Shown: positions 1 through 5,302, counted from the first letter of the stretch. The stretch: 5,302 nt of DNA from an uncultured Klebsiella sp. (GCA_902490055.1 CABUCP010000261.1:1-5302), one strand, 5' to 3'. Made by a program: numbers and translations. Notes: generated from the sequence alone by a model not told the origin.

Positions 1-45
1 GCGATCGCCGCCGGGGTGATGCTCAAGTACGTGCTGGCGATGTAG
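1..45 (+). CDS. oadB: Oxaloacetate decarboxylase beta subunit, C-terminal end only
   Basis: Only the last 14 codons and a TAG stop are in the window; they read AIAAGVMLKYVLAM. This hydrophobic glycine/alanine tail ending in Lys-Tyr-Val-Leu-Ala-Met matches my memory of the C-terminus of OadB. OadB is the integral membrane subunit of the sodium-pumping oxaloacetate decarboxylase; it decarboxylates carboxybiotin and couples this to Na+ export, during citrate or tartrate fermentation. The position next to degS also fits, because Salmonella carries an oadGAB cluster there. Fourteen residues are thin evidence, so the call rests on tail plus location. The gene body lies outside the window to the left. 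The next gene on the same strand starts 110 bases downstream and could be co-transcribed. Confidence 0.68.
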   Translation, partial: AIAAGVMLKYVLAM

Positions 46-56
46 GCCGGCATCCT

Positions 57-135
57 TCCCGGATAGCGGCTGATGCCTTAGCCGGACTACGGGTTCACAG
101 ATGGCTGTGAACCCGTAGTGCAGCGCCAGCGGGGA
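57..135. repeat. REP/BIME-like inverted repeat with perfect 15-bp hairpin
   Basis: Bases 86-100 (ACTACGGGTTCACAG) and 105-119 are exact reverse complements around the loop ATGG. The left flank (57-92) follows the layout of an enterobacterial REP unit: CCGG at 59-62 can pair with CCGG at 82-85, GGC 68-70 pairs with GCC 75-77 around TGAT, and the unit runs into an ACTACGGG tail. Read on the minus strand, 135-105 looks like a second, shortened REP head (GCTGGCGCTGC) joined to the same tail. Two inverted REP units facing each other form a BIME. On RNA the long hairpin could protect the upstream oad message from 3' exonucleases or reduce read-through. No T-run follows, so it is not a standard intrinsic terminator. 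Confidence 0.6.
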
Positions 136-142
136 TTTTCCA

Positions 143-150
143 TAAGGAGG
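143..150 (+). promoter_or_regulatory. Strong Shine-Dalgarno that decides the start of the next gene
   Basis: TAAGGAGG is a near-perfect Shine-Dalgarno. It lies 5 bases before ATG at 156 but only 2 bases before an in-frame TTG at 153, so ATG 156 is the likely start. The unassigned gene is therefore probably well translated. Confidence 0.8.
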
Positions 151-155
151 CTTTG

Positions 156-854
156 ATGAATGAAACGATAGTATTACAGCCAGATAGCAGGTCGTCGGCA
201 AAAGACGTGGTCGTTGGTTACACCCTTGCGTCACTGGACGAGCTTGAACAACTGCACCCGGCTCTGCATCTGCTGGCGCACCCGTCAATCGTCCACGACA
301 GCCATGACTTCTTTGCCAGTTGTTATGACGCAGGCGTACAGCATGCGCAGGACGGGATCGCTGAAACGGTAGCGGCTTTGCCTGATGCGCTGACGGATGA
401 GCGGCAAAGGAGCGGGCTGCTGTGTGCGGCAGCGGGCCGTCTGGATACGTTGGACCAGTCGCTGACGCACAATCGTTTATGCGATCTTGCCGGGCAGTTG
501 TGCGCCAGCATCGCGCAGGTTGATAGTGAATCGCGTAGTGGTTTCTATACCGTTCGCAGCATCTCGTTGCCAGTGTATCGGCGGTTACTGCGAGATAAGC
601 ATTCGCACAGCGTGTGTTTACAACAGTCGCTGTTACATTTGCTGGCCTGGAAAAGTGAATCGCCGTGGGCGCGGCAACAGGCGCAACGGCTGCTGTGGCA
701 GGGCGGCGTTCTCGGCGAGAAAGGGGAATTCGCGTTACTGACGCTGGATGATGAACTGCGGGAGCGGCAGGTCCGCTGGCCATCATTGTGGTCGTTACTG
801 GCGGTGACCGGGTTTCTGGCCAAATTCCCGGCCGGGCCGCTGTTTGCCGATTAA
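156..854 (+). CDS. Conserved-looking protein of unknown function next to oadB
   Basis: This encodes 232 residues and I do not recognise the family. It has an excellent Shine-Dalgarno, ordinary enterobacterial codon use and a TAA stop, so it looks like a real, expressed gene. No signal peptide or clear membrane helix is visible. The chain is mostly leucine-, alanine- and glutamine-rich helix, which suggests a soluble cytoplasmic protein. Residues 34-65 are rich in His, Asp and Cys (H34, H38, H42, H47, H50, D51, C56, D58, H63), and Cys recurs at 90, 109, 116 and 154, but there is no standard CxxC or HExxH metal motif. Residues 208-229 are a hydrophobic tail. The gene follows oadB on the same strand after 110 bases and converges with degS. 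I recall an unnamed gene in the same place in Salmonella, between oadB and degS. A role linked to the decarboxylase is inference from position alone. Confidence 0.78.
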   Translation: MNETIVLQPDSRSSAKDVVVGYTLASLDELEQLHPALHLLAHPSIVHDSHDFFASCYDAGVQHAQDGIAETVAALPDALTDERQRSGLLCAAAGRLDTLDQSLTHNRLCDLAGQLCASIAQVDSESRSGFYTVRSISLPVYRRLLRDKHSHSVCLQQSLLHLLAWKSESPWARQQAQRLLWQGGVLGEKGEFALLTLDDELRERQVRWPSLWSLLAVTGFLAKFPAGPLFAD

Positions 855-883
855 TCGCGCTCCCGATAAAGGAGCGCTAATCG
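848..883. terminator. Hairpin between convergent stops, possible two-way terminator
   Basis: GCGCTCC at 857-863 pairs exactly with GGAGCGC at 871-877 around a 7-base loop. After a 3-base bulge (854-856) the stem continues, CGATTA 848-853 with TAATCG 878-883, giving 13 pairs in all. It overlaps the end of the plus-strand gene and stops at the base before the degS stop codon. Its place between convergent genes suits a bidirectional terminator. No strong T-run follows on either strand, so termination is inferred. Confidence 0.45.
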
Positions 884-1942
884 TCAATTTGTCGCCGGAT
901 ATTCCTGTACCGCGACGTGCAGGGTAATTTTCTTGTCATCGCGCATAATGACTACCGGGATCTCAGAGCCCGGGCGAATTTCCGCAACCTGATCCATGGT
1001 TTCCAGCGCCGAGACCGCCGGCTTATCGTTCACCGAGATGATCACGTCATTGGCGCGGATCCCCGCCTGCGCCGCCGGGCCGTCAGGCGCGACGTCATTG
1101 ACGACGATCCCCTGGATCTGATCCATGCCGCCGCTTTGCGCATGCATCGGCGCGATCTCGCGCCCGCTGATCCCGATATAGCCGCGGATCACCCGACCAT
1201 CGCGGATCAGTTTATCCATGATCTTGGTCGCCAACTGGAATGGGATCGCAAAACCGATCCCCTCCGGCGTTTCGCCGTCATTGCTCTTATCAAACGACAG
1301 GGTGTTGATGCCCATCAGTTCGCCCAGCGAGTTAACCAACGCGCCGCCCGAGTTACCGTGGTTAATAGAGGCATCGGTCTGCAGGAAGTTCTGCCGCCCG
1401 GTAGGATTGAGGCCGATACGGCCGGTGGCGCTGATAATGCCCTGGGTAATGGTTTGCCCGAGGTTATACGGGTTGCCGATCGCCAGCACCACATCGCCGA
1501 TATGCGGCACGCGTTTTGGGTTAATCGGGATCACCGGTAGGCCGCCGCTGGCGTTAATTTTTAGCACCGCGAGGTCGGTCAGGGTATCGGAGCCGACCAG
1601 CAGGGCTTCAAACACCCGACCATCCTGAAGGGCGATGATAATCTGGTCGGCATCGTTGATAACGTGCTTGTTGGTGAGGATATATCCGCGCTGATCCATG
1701 ATAACGCCGGAGCCAAGCGTCAGCTGGTTATGGCTGGTGCCGTTCAGCGCGCGGTTATAGACGTTGACCACCGCCGGCGCGGCGCGGCGCACCGCGGCGT
1801 TATAGCTGACTGGCGATTCATCAGCGGTATCGCTCGGCGCCGCCGACGACAGCTGCCATTGGCGCAGCGAAGGCATAGCGGCCAGCAGAATGCCGCCGAC
1901 GATTAAACCGATAAGTACTGAACGTAAAAGCTTTCCAGGCAT
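884..1942 (-). CDS. degS: DegS, membrane-anchored PDZ serine protease of the sigma-E response
   Basis: DegS senses unfolded outer-membrane porins: their exposed C-termini bind its PDZ domain, and the activated protease then cuts the anti-sigma factor RseA to begin sigma-E release. From ATG 1942 it has 352 residues, against 355 in E. coli. Residues 5-23 form one N-terminal membrane anchor, with the rest in the periplasm. The trypsin-like domain spans about 45-250 with catalytic triad His93, Asp123 and Ser198 (in GNSGG); His195 lies in the oxyanion loop. A single PDZ domain runs from about 252 to 345 with the YIGI peptide-binding loop at 255-258. The frame stays open upstream to an ATG at 1984, but the family N-terminus (xxKLLRSV) starts at 1942, so that start was chosen. 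No clear Shine-Dalgarno precedes it. It lies 89 bases downstream of its paralogue degQ, as in E. coli. Confidence 0.97.
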   Translation of the reverse strand: MPGKLLRSVLIGLIVGGILLAAMPSLRQWQLSSAAPSDTADESPVSYNAAVRRAAPAVVNVYNRALNGTSHNQLTLGSGVIMDQRGYILTNKHVINDADQIIIALQDGRVFEALLVGSDTLTDLAVLKINASGGLPVIPINPKRVPHIGDVVLAIGNPYNLGQTITQGIISATGRIGLNPTGRQNFLQTDASINHGNSGGALVNSLGELMGINTLSFDKSNDGETPEGIGFAIPFQLATKIMDKLIRDGRVIRGYIGISGREIAPMHAQSGGMDQIQGIVVNDVAPDGPAAQAGIRANDVIISVNDKPAVSALETMDQVAEIRPGSEIPVVIMRDDKKITLHVAVQEYPATN

Positions 1943-1974
1943 GATGCGAATATCGTTAATGAATGGGCAGGGGC

Positions 1975-1983
1975 AGCATAGCA
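1975..1983 (-). promoter_or_regulatory. Possible extended -10 promoter for degS
   Basis: On the minus strand this reads TGCTATGCT, matching the extended -10 form TGnTATnnT. Its last base lies 32 bases before the degS start at 1942. No convincing -35 element is seen 17 bases upstream, where the degQ-degS hairpin sits. If used, it would start transcription after the hairpin and give degS its own promoter. Such motifs occur by chance, so this is weak. Confidence 0.28.
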
Positions 1984-1990
1984 TGACTTA

Positions 1991-2023
1991 TCCGGACATC
2001 GCACGACGAGCGCGATGTCCGGA
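1991..2023 (-). terminator. Perfect 12-bp hairpin between degQ and degS
   Basis: TCCGGACATCGC (1991-2002) and its exact reverse complement (2012-2023) enclose a 9-base loop. It begins 8 bases after the degQ stop on the minus strand. No T-run follows, so it may only weaken read-through from degQ into degS or stabilise the degQ mRNA end. The structure is directly visible; the function is inferred. Confidence 0.5.
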
Positions 2024-2031
2024 GGTGAACG

Positions 2032-3399
2032 TCAGCGTAGCAGCAGGTAAATGCTTTCGTTGCCGCGCAGAACATTAAGCGCGATAACCGCCGGTTTGGT
2101 TTCCAGCACCTTACGCAGCTCGGCGATGGAACGCACGCGCTGGCGGTTGAGGCCGATAATCAGATCGTCTTTGTGCAGGCCAACCTGCGCCGCCGCGCTG
2201 CCTTTATCGACGTTATCGATGCTCACGCCTTTGGTACCGTCTTTCAACTGGCCATCGCTCAGCGCCGCTCCCTGCAGAGCCGGGATAATCAGCTCGGCGC
2301 TGGCGGTGGAAGAGGTGCTCTTATCCAGCGTCACTTCAACGTCCAGCGGCTTGCCGTCGCGCAGCAGACCCAGTTTTACTTTGGTGCCGGGCGCGGTGGT
2401 GGCGATGCGCGAACGCAGTTCGGCAAAGCTGCTCAGCGGTTTGCCGTTCATGCTGACGATGACGTCGCCGGATTTAATTCCCGCTTTCGCCGAGCCGGAG
2501 TTCGGCAGCACTTCGCTGACGAAGGCGCCGCGCTGCGCGTTGATGTTCATCGCTTTGGCGATATCCGCGCTCATCTCCATGCCTTTAATACCGAGCAGGC
2601 CGCGTTTGATTTCACCGTACTGGATCAACTGGTCGGCGAGGGTTTTGGCCATGTTGCTGGGGATAGCAAAACCGATGCCGATGCTGCCGCCGCCCGGCGC
2701 CAGAATGGCGGTATTAATGCCGATAAGCTCGCCGTTGAGATTCAGCAGCGCGCCGCCGGAGTTGCCGCGGTTAATTGAGGCGTCGGTCTGGATAAAGTTT
2801 TCCAGCCCTTCGAGATTAAGGCCGCTACGGCCCAAAGCGGAGATAATCCCCGAGGTGGCGGTCTGACCGAGACCGAACGGGTTGCCGACGGCGACGGCAA
2901 AATCGCCGACGCGCAGCTTGTCGGAATCCGCAATGGCGATTTGCGTCAAATTACTCGGCTTTAGTACCTGCAACAGCGCGATATCGCTTTGTTCATCGCT
3001 GCCGACCAGTTTGGCGTCAAACTCGCGGCCATCGTTCAGCTGAATACTGATTTTCTGCGCCTGGCTGATGACGTGATTGTTGGTCAGGACATAGCCTTTG
3101 GCCGCGTCAATGATGACGCCGGAACCGAGGCCCTCAAACGGCTGCGCCTGCTCTTGCGGCGCATTATCGCCGAAGTATTTTTTCAACTCTTCCGGCATGT
3201 TTTGCGCCGCGGAGGCGGTGCCTTCCACCTGTACGCTGACCACCGCAGGCAGCACTTTCTCCAGCATCGGCGCGAGGCTTGGCAGCGCGCCCTGGCCTGG
3301 AACCTGGGTCGGCAACGATGCCGCCGCCGGAGGCAGGGCCGACAACGATAACCCGATGCTTAACGCTAACGCACTCAACAGCAAAGTCTGTTTCTTCAT
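2032..3399 (-). CDS. degQ: DegQ (HhoA), periplasmic serine endoprotease/chaperone
   Basis: DegQ is the DegP-like HtrA protease that degrades or holds misfolded proteins in the periplasm. The 455 residues equal the E. coli length. Residues 1-27 are a Sec signal peptide (KK start, hydrophobic core, cleavage after the Ala25-Ala26-Ala27 motif). The protease domain runs from about 40 to 262 with His109, Asp139 and Ser214 (in GNSGG), the same precursor numbering as E. coli. PDZ1 begins near 266 (RGLLGIKG) and PDZ2 covers about 387-455. Two PDZ domains and no membrane anchor separate it from DegS, and the short loop between residues 60 and 90 separates it from DegP, which has a longer one. A modest GAGAG at 3410-3414 lies 10 bases before the ATG. 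It lies in tandem with degS, both on the minus strand. Nothing appears damaged. Confidence 0.97.
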   Translation of the reverse strand: MKKQTLLLSALALSIGLSLSALPPAAASLPTQVPGQGALPSLAPMLEKVLPAVVSVQVEGTASAAQNMPEELKKYFGDNAPQEQAQPFEGLGSGVIIDAAKGYVLTNNHVISQAQKISIQLNDGREFDAKLVGSDEQSDIALLQVLKPSNLTQIAIADSDKLRVGDFAVAVGNPFGLGQTATSGIISALGRSGLNLEGLENFIQTDASINRGNSGGALLNLNGELIGINTAILAPGGGSIGIGFAIPSNMAKTLADQLIQYGEIKRGLLGIKGMEMSADIAKAMNINAQRGAFVSEVLPNSGSAKAGIKSGDVIVSMNGKPLSSFAELRSRIATTAPGTKVKLGLLRDGKPLDVEVTLDKSTSSTASAELIIPALQGAALSDGQLKDGTKGVSIDNVDKGSAAAQVGLHKDDLIIGLNRQRVRSIAELRKVLETKPAVIALNVLRGNESIYLLLR

Positions 3400-3455
3400 T
3401 AGATGCTGGCTCTCGTAACCTGAGGTGTATGGAAAAAAATGTCCCGAATGATTTG

Positions 3456-3484
3456 ATGTTATTGAATTTTCGACCGGCTAACAA
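3456..3484 (-). promoter_or_regulatory. Candidate sigma-70 promoter for degQ
   Basis: On the minus strand, TTGTTA (3479-3484, 4 of 6 consensus bases) lies exactly 17 bases before TAACAT (3456-3461, 4 of 6), in an AT-rich stretch unlike the GC-rich surroundings. Transcription would start near 3449, leaving a leader of about 50 bases containing a run of seven U. A TACAAT further upstream (minus strand, near 3500-3505) is a better -10 but has no matching -35. I saw no clear sigma-E-type site. Confidence 0.42.
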
Positions 3485-3526
3485 TGCGGCCAGTGCTTAA
3501 ATTGTAGCTGGGATGCAAGGGGAAGA

Positions 3527-3547
3527 CGGGCGCGGAGGGCGCGCCCG
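3527..3547. terminator. GC-rich hairpin downstream of zapG
   Basis: CGGGCGC (3527-3533) pairs exactly with GCGCCCG (3541-3547) around a 7-base loop; the overlapping GGGCGCGCCC (3537-3546) is itself a perfect palindrome. It lies 28 bases after the zapG stop on the minus strand and could end zapG transcription before the degQ promoter. Only a poor pyrimidine stretch (TCTTCCCC) follows on that strand. The T-rich side (TATTTTTA, 3553-3560) faces the plus strand, which has no gene to end here. Confidence 0.4.
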
Positions 3548-3574
3548 GGAAATATTTTTACGCCAGCGGCGGGA

Positions 3575-3973
3575 TCAGTCGCGTTTCGCGCCACCGCGCA
3601 GCAGGCCGGACGCGCCTTCAGAATAGTCGCGCGGGATCTGTACCGGCGCCTGGTCGTTGCTGGCTTCGGACTCTGCCAGGCGATTACGGAACGGGTTAGC
3701 GTCCGCCATGGTCTCCGGCAGCAGGTTGCTGGAGCTTTTCGCCATATGTTGATACAGCTGACGGTAATCATCCGCCATGTTGTCCAGCAGCTCTGCGCTG
3801 CGCGCAAAATGGCTGACCAGCTCTTCGCGATACTCTTCAAGGTCTGCTTTATTCTTTTCCAGTTCGAACTGCAGCGCTTGTTGTTGACGCAATTTGCGGT
3901 TACCAAAACGCATGGCGACGGCACCGATGATGATACCGACGACTAATCCAATTAGCGCGTATTCCCAGGTCAT
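3575..3973 (-). CDS. zapG: ZapG (YhcB), membrane-anchored coiled-coil envelope/division protein
   Basis: The protein has 132 residues, the E. coli YhcB length, and belongs to the DUF1043 family. In E. coli, loss of YhcB disturbs cell shape, envelope synthesis and division, and the protein contacts divisome and elongasome components; it is thought to help balance lipid, LPS and peptidoglycan growth. Residues 4-22 form a single N-terminal membrane helix. A charged coiled coil follows, about 28-80 (rich in Q, L, E, K and R), then a low-complexity tail containing the conserved NPFRNRLAESEASNDQAP block (93-110). The tail is expected in the cytoplasm. An upstream ATG at 3979 is in frame, but GGGAG at 3980-3984 touches it and sits 6 bases before ATG 3973, which also gives the family start MTWEYALIG. 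It is divergent from zapE and lies upstream of degQ on the same strand. Confidence 0.96.
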   Translation of the reverse strand: MTWEYALIGLVVGIIIGAVAMRFGNRKLRQQQALQFELEKNKADLEEYREELVSHFARSAELLDNMADDYRQLYQHMAKSSSNLLPETMADANPFRNRLAESEASNDQAPVQIPRDYSEGASGLLRGGAKRD

Positions 3974-3979
3974 GAACAT

Positions 3980-3984
3980 CTCCC
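3980..3984 (-). promoter_or_regulatory. Shine-Dalgarno of zapG
   Basis: The minus strand reads GGGAG, 6 bases before ATG 3973. The in-frame ATG at 3979 follows it with no spacer, so it cannot be the start served by this site. Confidence 0.7.
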
Positions 3985-4034
3985 GTTGTTTTGTGTTTCC
4001 GTAGGGTGGCTATTAGGCTCTCCGCCTGCGCCCG

Positions 4035-4047
4035 ATAGTGCCACTAT
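4035..4047. promoter_or_regulatory. Short palindrome over the zapG -10 region
   Basis: ATAGTGCCACTAT is a perfect 6-bp inverted repeat around one central base. It overlaps the TATAGT (minus strand, 4043-4048) proposed as the zapG -10 box. Part of the symmetry could be chance, but with the second palindrome 8 bases away it may be a regulator site. Confidence 0.35.
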
Positions 4048-4071
4048 AACCGCTAATTCCACAGAAGTGGA
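4043..4071 (-). promoter_or_regulatory. Candidate promoter for zapG
   Basis: The minus strand has TATAGT (4043-4048, 5 of 6 to TATAAT) with TCCACT (4066-4071, 3 of 6) 17 bases upstream. Transcription would start near 4036, giving a leader of about 60 bases before ATG 3973. The -10 is good and the -35 poor, which would fit a factor-dependent or weak promoter. Confidence 0.42.
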
Positions 4072-4073
4072 AT
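4056..4073. promoter_or_regulatory. Operator-like inverted repeat between zapG and zapE
   Basis: ATTCCACAGAAGTGGAAT is a perfect 7-bp inverted repeat with a 4-base centre, the size of a dimeric regulator site. It overlaps the proposed -35 hexamers of both divergent promoters, so one bound protein could act on both genes. I do not match it to a known regulator. Confidence 0.42.
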
Positions 4074-4086
4074 CCTGGCGTATCAT
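4058..4086 (+). promoter_or_regulatory. Candidate promoter for zapE
   Basis: TCCACA (4058-4063, 4 of 6 to TTGACA) is followed after 17 bases by TATCAT (4081-4086, 5 of 6 to TATAAT). The start would be near 4093, with a leader of about 70 bases that includes a run of seven T at 4106-4112. Confidence 0.42.
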
Positions 4087-4144
4087 CGCGTACTGTAGAA
4101 CGGCCTTTTTTTCGTCAATCGTGAGCTACGGCGCCACGGTTTTC

Positions 4145-4150
4145 AAGGAA
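4145..4150 (+). promoter_or_regulatory. Distant Shine-Dalgarno of zapE
   Basis: AAGGAA is the only good purine-rich site before zapE, but it lies 13 bases from ATG 4164, further than usual. The spacer is AT-rich. The ATG is still favoured because it gives the family N-terminus MQSxxPTS. Confidence 0.5.
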
Positions 4151-4163
4151 TAACAATAAGATC

Positions 4164-5294
4164 ATGCAAAGCCTGTCCCCAACATCGCGTTACCTTTTAG
4201 CTCTCAAAGAGGGCAGCCACCAACCAGACGACGTCCAACAAGAAGCGGTCAGCCGCCTTGATACTATTTACCGTGAACTGCAGGAAAAACCTGCCGCCGT
4301 TGCGCCTGCAAGCGGCGGCCTGCGAGCAAAATTCGGCAAACTGCTCGGCAAGTGCGAACCCGCGGCGCCAGCCTCCGCCGTGCGCGGCCTTTATATGTGG
4401 GGCGGCGTCGGGCGCGGCAAAACCTGGCTGATGGATATGTTCTACCAAAGCCTGCCGGGCGAGCGTAAGCAGCGCCTGCACTTCCACCGTTTTATGCTAC
4501 GGGTGCATGAAGAGTTAACGACCCTGCAAGGGCATAGCGACCCGCTGGAAATCGTTGCCGACCGTTTTAAAGCGGAAACCGACGTGCTGTGCTTCGACGA
4601 ATTTTTTGTCTCGGATATTACCGATGCCATGCTGCTCGGCGGCTTAATGAAAGCGCTGTTCTCACGCGGGATCACGCTGGTCGCCACGTCGAATATTCCG
4701 CCGGACGAGCTTTATCGTAACGGCCTGCAGCGCGCGCGTTTCCTGCCGGCGATTGATGCGATTAAACAGCATTGCGATATCATGAACGTCGATGCGGGTA
4801 TTGATTACCGTCTGCGCACTCTAACTCAGGCGCACCTGTGGTTATCGCCGCTGAATGCAGAGACGCAGCAGCAAATGGACAAGCTCTGGCTGGCGCTGGC
4901 AGGCGCAAAACGCGAGCAAATGCCGACGCTGGAGGTTAACCACCGGCCGCTGCCGACGCTGGGCGCGGAAAATCAGACCCTGGCGGCGTCGTTCGCCACC
5001 CTGTGCGTGGATGCGCGCAGCCAGCACGACTATATCGCGCTCTCACGCTTGTTCCACACCGTCATGCTGTTTGATGTGCCGGTGATGACGACGCAGCTGG
5101 AGAGCGAAGCGCGGCGCTTTATCGCCCTGGTCGATGAGTTTTATGAGCGCCACGTTAAGCTGGTGGTCAGCGCGGCGGTGCCGCTGTATGACATTTATCA
5201 GGGCGAGCGCCTGAAGTTTGAGTTCCAGCGCTGCTTATCGCGCCTGCAGGAGATGCAGAGCGAAGAGTATCTCAAGCAGCCGCATATGCCCTAA
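4164..5294 (+). CDS. zapE: ZapE (YhcM), AAA-type ATPase associated with the Z ring
   Basis: ZapE has 376 residues, about the E. coli length, and belongs to the AFG1/LACE1 ATPase family. In E. coli it joins the Z ring late in division, destabilises FtsZ polymers with ATP, and matters most at high temperature or low oxygen. Visible motifs are Walker A GGVGRGKT (80-87, Lys86 and Thr87), Walker B VLCFDEF (141-147, Asp145 and Glu146), a sensor-like TSN (175-177), and arginines 190 and 192, possible Arg-finger residues. A leading segment, residues 1-75, is the least conserved; its stretch at 41-72 (Ala/Pro/Gly/Lys) differs most from remembered E. coli. The end (QRCLSRLQEMQSEEYLK) is very conserved, and the last few residues differ. 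It is transcribed away from zapG. In E. coli rplM-rpsI lie beyond it, which this window does not reach. Confidence 0.97.
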   Translation: MQSLSPTSRYLLALKEGSHQPDDVQQEAVSRLDTIYRELQEKPAAVAPASGGLRAKFGKLLGKCEPAAPASAVRGLYMWGGVGRGKTWLMDMFYQSLPGERKQRLHFHRFMLRVHEELTTLQGHSDPLEIVADRFKAETDVLCFDEFFVSDITDAMLLGGLMKALFSRGITLVATSNIPPDELYRNGLQRARFLPAIDAIKQHCDIMNVDAGIDYRLRTLTQAHLWLSPLNAETQQQMDKLWLALAGAKREQMPTLEVNHRPLPTLGAENQTLAASFATLCVDARSQHDYIALSRLFHTVMLFDVPVMTTQLESEARRFIALVDEFYERHVKLVVSAAVPLYDIYQGERLKFEFQRCLSRLQEMQSEEYLKQPHMP

Positions 5295-5302
5295 ATTCGG
5301 CT

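Noticed and set aside
153..155. TTG start for the unassigned gene
   Set aside because: It is only 2 bases after AAGGAGG, whereas ATG 156 is at 5 bases and is a stronger start codon.
917..1540. 207-codon plus-strand open frame opposite degS
   Set aside because: It is antisense to the conserved DegS catalytic and PDZ regions, and its Arg/Asp/His-rich content is typical of a frame shadow.
1943..1984. A longer DegS from ATG 1984 with 14 extra residues
   Set aside because: The extra residues (MLCCPCPFINDIRI) are not part of the family N-terminus, and this ATG overlaps the possible -10 element.
2051..2866. 271-codon plus-strand open frame opposite degQ
   Set aside because: It is fully antisense to an intact, highly conserved degQ, with Arg/Ser/Pro-rich composition and no ribosome site or domain; long antisense frames are expected in GC-rich genes.
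2032..3399. degQ read as degP or the degS/degQ pair as a recent duplication
   Set aside because: The length and short loop at residues 60-90 fit DegQ. The two paralogues have diverged strongly in domain layout and sequence, so the duplication is ancient.
3478..3924. 148-codon minus-strand frame overlapping zapG
   Set aside because: It overlaps zapG in another frame and has no Shine-Dalgarno or recognisable domain; zapG itself matches family length and sequence.
1..5302. A CRISPR array, insertion sequence, prophage, tRNA or rRNA
   Set aside because: No regular direct repeats, transposase-like frame, terminal inverted repeats around a gene, or tRNA cloverleaf pattern were seen on either strand.

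Overview
The window looks like chromosomal DNA of an enterobacterium near Klebsiella, Raoultella, Enterobacter or Salmonella. This rests on near full-length agreement of four proteins with remembered E. coli DegS, DegQ, ZapG (YhcB) and ZapE (YhcM), on GC-rich codon use, and on the end of an oxaloacetate decarboxylase beta-subunit gene beside degS. The genus was assigned from memory of gene order and protein sequence, not by a search.

Layout, left to right. Bases 1-45 are the last codons of a plus-strand gene read as oadB. Bases 46-155 hold a REP/BIME-like inverted repeat with a perfect 15-bp hairpin. Bases 156-854 encode a 232-residue plus-strand protein that I cannot assign. It converges on degS, and the 29 bases between the two stop codons form part of a hairpin that may end transcription both ways. 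degS (884-1942) and degQ (2032-3399) follow on the minus strand, separated by 89 bases with a perfect 12-bp hairpin. Upstream of degQ lie 175 bases with a plausible promoter and a GC-rich hairpin, then zapG (3575-3973, minus). A 190-base divergent region with two short palindromes and candidate promoters in both directions separates zapG from zapE (4164-5294, plus), which is complete eight bases before the window end.

How the genes fit together. The zapE/zapG/degQ/degS block is a conserved enterobacterial neighbourhood concerned with the cell envelope. DegS is the membrane-anchored protease that starts the sigma-E response by cutting RseA, DegQ is a periplasmic protease/chaperone, ZapG is a membrane-anchored coiled-coil protein tied to envelope growth and division, and ZapE is an AAA-type ATPase linked to the Z ring. 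The oadB end and the unassigned gene belong to a different, probably accessory, block. In E. coli the gene beyond degS is mdh, so the left edge here is one boundary of a metabolic insertion (sodium-pumping oxaloacetate decarboxylase, used in citrate or tartrate fermentation).

I see no mobile element, CRISPR array, tRNA or rRNA, and no clear new system. The points most worth a second look are the unassigned protein next to oadB and the palindromes between zapG and zapE.
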